Shown here: piece after piece, positions 60,345-64,000 of the stretch
Layout: each line of letters begins with the position of its first letter
How positions within the stretch are numbered: the stretch's first letter is position 1
Source of the DNA: JAWLDA01 sp041686855
GTDB lineage: Bacteria; Bacillota; Limnochordia; DTU080; RSA5
DNA: 64,000 bases
Assembly (NCBI GenBank): GCA_041686855.1
Contig: JAWLDA010000018.1
Location: forward strand, 1-64,000
Direction of reading: 5' to 3'
Notes under the pieces: generated by a model
Told to the model about the DNA's origin: nothing
Database searches by the model: none
Seen by the model: the letters and a program-made list of their open reading frames with translations, nothing else
Translations under genes and position numbers: made by a program

Positions 60345-60815
60345 TCAACGCAAACTTTTGCGGGCGATGACGAGTCCTTTGCGACTCCGTCTGATTCGGT
60401 ACCCCAATGTTCTGTAAAAGAACTTTAGGGAGCGTAGACCGCGAAAGACCACCCCCTCGATCCAGCGATACTTACCTGCACGAGCACGTCCTTCCACCCA
60501 CTTTACGAGCGCGCTTCCGATCCCCGTTCTTCTATATTCAGGCAAGACACATACGGGGCCAAAGATAATGCGTCTGCCTTGTCTGCGATAACCGACCGCT
60601 CCAGACACCTGATTGTCGATATAGGCAACACCGTAAAATTTCCGGCGTTGCCGCATCTGTTTGGCTACGTCTTCTTGTGTTAACGATGCCCCCCTTGCCG
60701 CGCGGTCCCCTCGAGTATGCTCTTCAAATCCTTTCCGAATCACAGCAGCGACAACACCTGAATCACACTCACTTGCCCCTCGGATTTCAACGTTTGCTCG
60801 AGTTTGAGCCGACAC
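60345..60815 (-). CDS. GNAT family N-acetyltransferase
   Basis: A 156-residue acetyltransferase. The acetyl-CoA loop is in VLPEYRRTGIGSALVKWVE, preceded by the strand RRIIFGPVCVLP. GTG 60815 has GGAGGTGG 4 bases upstream. The longer open frame has no such site. The substrate is unknown; its nearness to the glycosyltransferase-like array may be incidental since it points away. Confidence 0.85.
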   Translation of the reverse strand: MSAQTRANVEIRGASECDSGVVAAVIRKGFEEHTRGDRAARGASLTQEDVAKQMRQRRKFYGVAYIDNQVSGAVGYRRQGRRIIFGPVCVLPEYRRTGIGSALVKWVEGRARAGKYRWIEGVVFRGLRSLKFFYRTLGYRIRRSRKGLVIARKSLR

Positions 60816-61034
60816 GTTCCCACCTCCATACCTTTTACATGGACTCATCTTATTGAATTTGCAATGAAACGATTTAGGAGTCCGGCACAATTTAAACCTT
60901 TTAGTAATCACTCGGTGGGAAACCGGATTTTTGGACTAATCACAACTGCTAATTTCAACATACGGATGTACTAACTCAAAGGTCCGAATCCCAATGGATT
61001 TGGCATTCGGATGACACCAATAGGAGGGTCAATC

Positions 61035-62129
61035 GTGAAACCTTTGGTCGGGGTACTCCTAAACCGCAGAATTTTAAGGCGAAATCTTCGGGGCGGTTCG
61101 ACTTTCGAGCGACTCAGCCTCTACGCAAAGGCAGCGGAAGAGCTCGGTGTCGACGTGGTCTTCTTCGAAACGGCCGGGGTGCGTATGAAGCGCAGGCAGG
61201 TCGTCGGTTACGTGCCGACGGGAGACGGGCAGCTGGAGCGACGGCTCCTTCCCATGCCTATGGTGGTACACAAACGAGGTCTCTTTAAGAGACGTGAAGA
61301 CTTGAAGGTGCTCAATCAGATGAAACGGCAGAGGGTGTATATTTTCAATCCTGAGATTCGCTGGGATAAATACCGAATTCATCAACTCCTAGTGAAAGAG
61401 CCGAACCTACGCCGCTATCTGCCTGAGAGTGTGCTGCCGCGTTCGGCCAACCTTCAGTGGTTTCGGCGTCAACTCACCGATGGAGCTGAAGTGTTCGTCA
61501 AACCGAGAAGAGGCTCCCTTGGACTAGGCATTGCACGAGTTAGGCGCGTCGGGCCAGGCCGCTACCGCTTCGAATCCCGTAAGATCCGTAAGGAGACCAC
61601 ACTTAAAGGCGCTTGGAACATGGTTCGACGAGGCCGAAATACGAATCTCCTACAAAAGGGAATCCAGTTATTCGAGGACGAGGGACGCCGCGTCGACTTG
61701 CGAGTTCCAGTGCAGAAAGACGGTAACGATCGCTGGCATATCGCCGGTATCGCAGCCAAGCGAGCGGAGCGGCTCTCTTTCCTGACCAACCTGGCTCGAG
61801 GAGGATCAGTTCACGACGGGCGCGATATCCTCGCCCGGAATTTTGGCGAAGATCGGGTCAATGGCATCATTGATGAGATACTCCGACTTGCCACACTCGT
61901 CGCCCAAACGATGAACGCCCACTCCCCCCAACTGGTCGATCTCGGACTTGACATCGGGGTCGACACTCAGGGCCACCCTTATCTCATCGAGGTGAACCGG
62001 AGGGACCTGCGCGTCCTTTTGGATCGTAGCGGTCAACAGGGGGCATTCGCGACCGTCTACAAAAATCCAATCGCCTACGCTCGCTACGTCCTCGAAAATG
62101 GAGCATCGGCGGAGCGTGTGGCCCGCTAA
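61035..62129 (+). CDS. YheC/YheD-type ATP-grasp protein
   Basis: A 364-residue protein of the YheC/YheD group, known in Bacillus as endospore coat-associated. An N-terminal domain (KPLVGVLLNRRILRRNL) is followed by the ATP-grasp fold: VFVKPRRGSLGLGIARV (nucleotide Lys, glycine loop), RVDLRVPVQKDG and the metal site LGLDIGVDTQGHPYLIEVNRR. GTG 61035 has GGAGG 7 bases upstream. It stands 34 bases before the sialyltransferase-like array on the same strand and is probably co-transcribed. Enzymatic substrate unknown. Confidence 0.83.
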   Translation: MKPLVGVLLNRRILRRNLRGGSTFERLSLYAKAAEELGVDVVFFETAGVRMKRRQVVGYVPTGDGQLERRLLPMPMVVHKRGLFKRREDLKVLNQMKRQRVYIFNPEIRWDKYRIHQLLVKEPNLRRYLPESVLPRSANLQWFRRQLTDGAEVFVKPRRGSLGLGIARVRRVGPGRYRFESRKIRKETTLKGAWNMVRRGRNTNLLQKGIQLFEDEGRRVDLRVPVQKDGNDRWHIAGIAAKRAERLSFLTNLARGGSVHDGRDILARNFGEDRVNGIIDEILRLATLVAQTMNAHSPQLVDLGLDIGVDTQGHPYLIEVNRRDLRVLLDRSGQQGAFATVYKNPIAYARYVLENGASAERVAR

Positions 62130-62163
62130 ACGTCGACCTGACTAAATACAAAGGAGCCTAACA

Positions 62164-62823
62164 ATGAAGAAGATGAGTCCATTTGAGGCGTATCTCAAGG
62201 GGAAAAAGGTCGCTGTAGTCGGCCCGGCCGCCACGTTGCGAGGGCAAGGTCTCGGATTCTTAATTGACTCACATGACGTAGTCGTCAGAATCAACCACGC
62301 GTGGCCATTACCCGACGAGTGGAAACGGGATATCGGCTCCCGAATCGATGTGATCTACCACAATCTAAACCCACTCAATCAGCGGATTCGCCGGAGACAC
62401 GTAACCCAAATGTATAAGGACGGTGTCCGCTGGATCGTCTCTAGTCATCCGGCCAATCGTCCCAGGTATCGCCGCCGACACCGCCGTTTTCGTCGAGCTA
62501 ACAAGGGGCTGCTTCAGTTTCGGGCGGTGCCTGCTGCGCTCAAACGCCAATTGCGAAGACGAGTAGGTTTTCCAAACAGCGGAATGGTGGCCATCACCGA
62601 CCTACTCAGCTTCCCCATCGCGCGCCTTTATGTGACGGGTTTTAGCTTTTACACCACCGGTTATCTAAAGTACCCAAACTACAAGCGGATCACCAAGAGG
62701 ATGGCGCTTCGCAACCACAACCAAACGCGGCACAAAAAACACATGGCCCGCTTGATCGAGCAGGAGAGCCGCCTGACGGTCGATCCGTTTATTGAGCGCA
62801 TTCTCAACAAGTACACGAGGTAG
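62164..62823 (+). CDS. Sialyltransferase-like protein (GT29/GT42-like), copy 1
   Basis: A 219-residue protein without signal peptide or membrane helix. Residues 16-45 (VAVVGPAATLRGQ through IDSHDVVVRINHAWPLP) resemble sialylmotif L, which binds CMP-sugar; GSRIDVIYHNLNP (58-70) follows. Residues 137-162 (PNSGMVAITDLLSF and LYVTGFSFY) resemble sialylmotif S. The C-terminal HNQTRH (185-190) holds two His. The stretch 100-135 is very Arg-rich. AAGGAG lies before ATG 62164. Family naming is from motif likeness only; the donor sugar is not known. First of three tandem paralogues. Confidence 0.7.
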   Translation: MKKMSPFEAYLKGKKVAVVGPAATLRGQGLGFLIDSHDVVVRINHAWPLPDEWKRDIGSRIDVIYHNLNPLNQRIRRRHVTQMYKDGVRWIVSSHPANRPRYRRRHRRFRRANKGLLQFRAVPAALKRQLRRRVGFPNSGMVAITDLLSFPIARLYVTGFSFYTTGYLKYPNYKRITKRMALRNHNQTRHKKHMARLIEQESRLTVDPFIERILNKYTR

Positions 62824-62850
62824 AGCGATTGATCAGCCAGGAGTGTGAAC

Positions 62851-63522
62851 ATGAGTACGTTCAAAGAGTATCTCACCGGCAAGAGGGTTGTGCTCGTCGG
62901 TCCCGCTGATACTCTACGGGGCCAAAAGATGGGATCGTTCATCGATGCGCACGATGCCGTCGTCCGTCTCAACCATGCTTGGCCGCTACCCTTAAAGCTC
63001 AAAGAGGATATCGGTTCCCGCACCGATATCCTCTATCACAACTTAAACCCGAAAAAACAACGCATACGAAAGACGGATGTCCACCGAATGTACCAAGAGG
63101 GTGTGAAGTGGATCGTCTCCACTCACCCTGCCAGTCGTGCCCGATATCGCCGTCGCCAGCGCCGAATAAAGCGTGTTAGCAAGCGCCTTGTTGGACTTAG
63201 AACTGTTCCGTTGTCCGTCAAGAGACGTTTGCGCCCTCACATTGGGAGCGTCAACGGCGGACTCATTGCAATCGTCGACCTCCTCCGCTATCCCATCGAG
63301 CACCTTTACGTCACCGGATTTAGTTTTTACAAGACCGGCTATTTAGACTATCCAAGCTATCAACCGGAGTTTATTAAAAGTGCCCTAAGCCATCACAATC
63401 AACGCCGACACAAGGCGTATATGGCCCGCCTTGTCGCACGGGAAGAGAGACTTGCGGTAGATTCATTTATCGTTCAGCTCCTGAAGGAATTTACCGCACA
63501 CAAAAAGAGTCGCAAACGCTAA
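62851..63522 (+). CDS. Sialyltransferase-like protein, copy 2
   Basis: A 223-residue paralogue of copy 1, 27 bases downstream. It keeps the same blocks: VVLVGPADTLRGQKMG, IDAHDAVVRLNHAWPLP, IGSRTDILYHNLNPKKQRIR, GVKWIVSTHPASRARYRRR, GGLIAIVDLLRYP and LYVTGFSFYKTGYLDYPSY. HNQRRH replaces HNQTRH. ATG 62851 has AGGAG 7 bases upstream; a GTG at 62845 is the other choice. The Arg/Lys-rich tail ends KKSRKR. Confidence 0.7.
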   Translation: MSTFKEYLTGKRVVLVGPADTLRGQKMGSFIDAHDAVVRLNHAWPLPLKLKEDIGSRTDILYHNLNPKKQRIRKTDVHRMYQEGVKWIVSTHPASRARYRRRQRRIKRVSKRLVGLRTVPLSVKRRLRPHIGSVNGGLIAIVDLLRYPIEHLYVTGFSFYKTGYLDYPSYQPEFIKSALSHHNQRRHKAYMARLVAREERLAVDSFIVQLLKEFTAHKKSRKR

Positions 63523-63641
63523 CCTCGTCTCTTTCAAATTGAAACTTCCTTCCCATTCCATTCCAAACTTGTGCGACTACTATGTAACAGGCGTTAAGGA
63601 ATCATGCCAAATGCTAAGTTTTTCGAAAGGAGGGGCCTCAA

Positions 63642-64000
63642 ATGGGAGAGTTTGAAGCATACGTCTCGGGGCGTAGGATCGCATTAGTCGGTCCGGCGGC
63701 CACTCTACAAGGACAAAATAGAGGATCCTTCATCGACGATCACGACATCGTTGTCCGCCTGAATCACACCTGGCCGCTGCCCGAGAGGTTGAAAGATGAC
63801 ATCGGTTCGCGAGTCGATGTCATCTATCACAATATGAACTTTAAAGATCAACCCATGAACAGAAAGGTGATTGCTCAAATGCGCCAAGACGGGGTGAAAT
63901 GGATGGTTTCGACCCACCCAGCAAGCGAAGCGAAGTTTCGTCACCGTCTGCGCAAGTTCCGAAAAATGAACAAGGGTATGTTGCGATTTCGGGCCTTTCC
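63642..64000 (+). CDS. Sialyltransferase-like protein, copy 3 (partial)
   Basis: First 119 codons of a third paralogue cut by the window end. AAGGAGG lies before ATG 63642. It carries IALVGPAATLQGQNRG, IDDHDIVVRLNHTWPLP, IGSRVDVIYHNMNF and GVKWMVSTHPASEAKF. It is less basic than copies 1 and 2 in the stretch after the HPAS motif. The array probably continues past the edge. Confidence 0.75.
   Translation, partial: MGEFEAYVSGRRIALVGPAATLQGQNRGSFIDDHDIVVRLNHTWPLPERLKDDIGSRVDVIYHNMNFKDQPMNRKVIAQMRQDGVKWMVSTHPASEAKFRHRLRKFRKMNKGMLRFRAF

Overview
The window (about 56 % GC by eye) comes from the chromosome of a member of the Bacillota (Firmicutes) that probably forms spores and appears to have an outer membrane. 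The Bacillota assignment rests on a conserved gene block, largely in classical order on the minus strand: ctsR-mcsA-mcsB-clpC, radA-disA, carD, ispDF, cysE-cysS-mrnC-rlmB-sigH and a tRNA cluster. An FMN riboswitch, a T-box leader and CtsR operators agree with it. Sporulation is suggested by sigH, spmA-spmB and a CwlD-like amidase. The outer membrane is inferred from secreted proteins that look like beta-barrels and end in phenylalanine. One has an N-terminal SLH domain and a long coiled coil before the barrel, the layout of OmpM/Omp-alpha proteins. A deep-branching diderm lineage such as Limnochordia-like bacteria would fit, but I cannot name the organism.

Layout. 1-0.5 kb: upstream leader and promoter of what is probably an rRNA operon running off the left edge. 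0.5-8.4 kb: an SMP-30-type lactonase, a putative outer-membrane barrel and a 1297-residue Ig/PKD-repeat protein. 8.4-10.5 kb: a group II intron whose reverse transcriptase carries one in-frame stop, sitting directly behind the terminator of a tRNA Thr-Tyr-fMet-Thr cluster (10.5-11.1 kb). 11.2-16.5 kb: sigH, rlmB, mrnC, cysS, T-box-controlled cysE, a Nudix hydrolase and lgt. 17.3-21.2 kb: FMN riboswitch and ribD-ribE-ribBA-ribH. 21.3-32.1 kb: an ATP-grasp ligase, ispDF, carD, a small cysteine-containing protein, disA, radA and the ctsR heat-shock operon.

32.2-36 kb: a class-V aminotransferase, amidase, spmAB and an orphan HExxH protein. 36.1-44.1 kb: an envelope locus (repeat protein, SLH-like barrel, RuvX-like protein, large SLH/coiled-coil barrel, Ig-like exported protein). 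44.2-48 kb: small zinc-ribbon, receiver-like, DUF3243 and DUF1540 proteins, Hsp20 and a DEAD-box helicase. 48-51.5 kb: succinate dehydrogenase/fumarate reductase sdhCAB behind a palindrome-rich promoter. 51.7-55.6 kb: an NMT1/SsuA-type ABC importer, YbjQ and a glutaredoxin. 55.7-59.3 kb: FMN reductase, metallo-beta-lactamase-like protein, Gfo/Idh/MocA oxidoreductase and a ceramidase-like hydrolase.

60.3-64 kb: GNAT acetyltransferase, YheC/YheD-type ATP-grasp protein and three tandem paralogues resembling sialyltransferases (GT29/GT42), the last cut by the window edge. This array is the most unusual content; I infer a surface or spore-coat modification locus. Other points of note are ctsR with an apparent CTG start between its own operators, the intron placed behind a tRNA terminator, and the density of predicted outer-membrane proteins. 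There is no CRISPR array and no prophage module.
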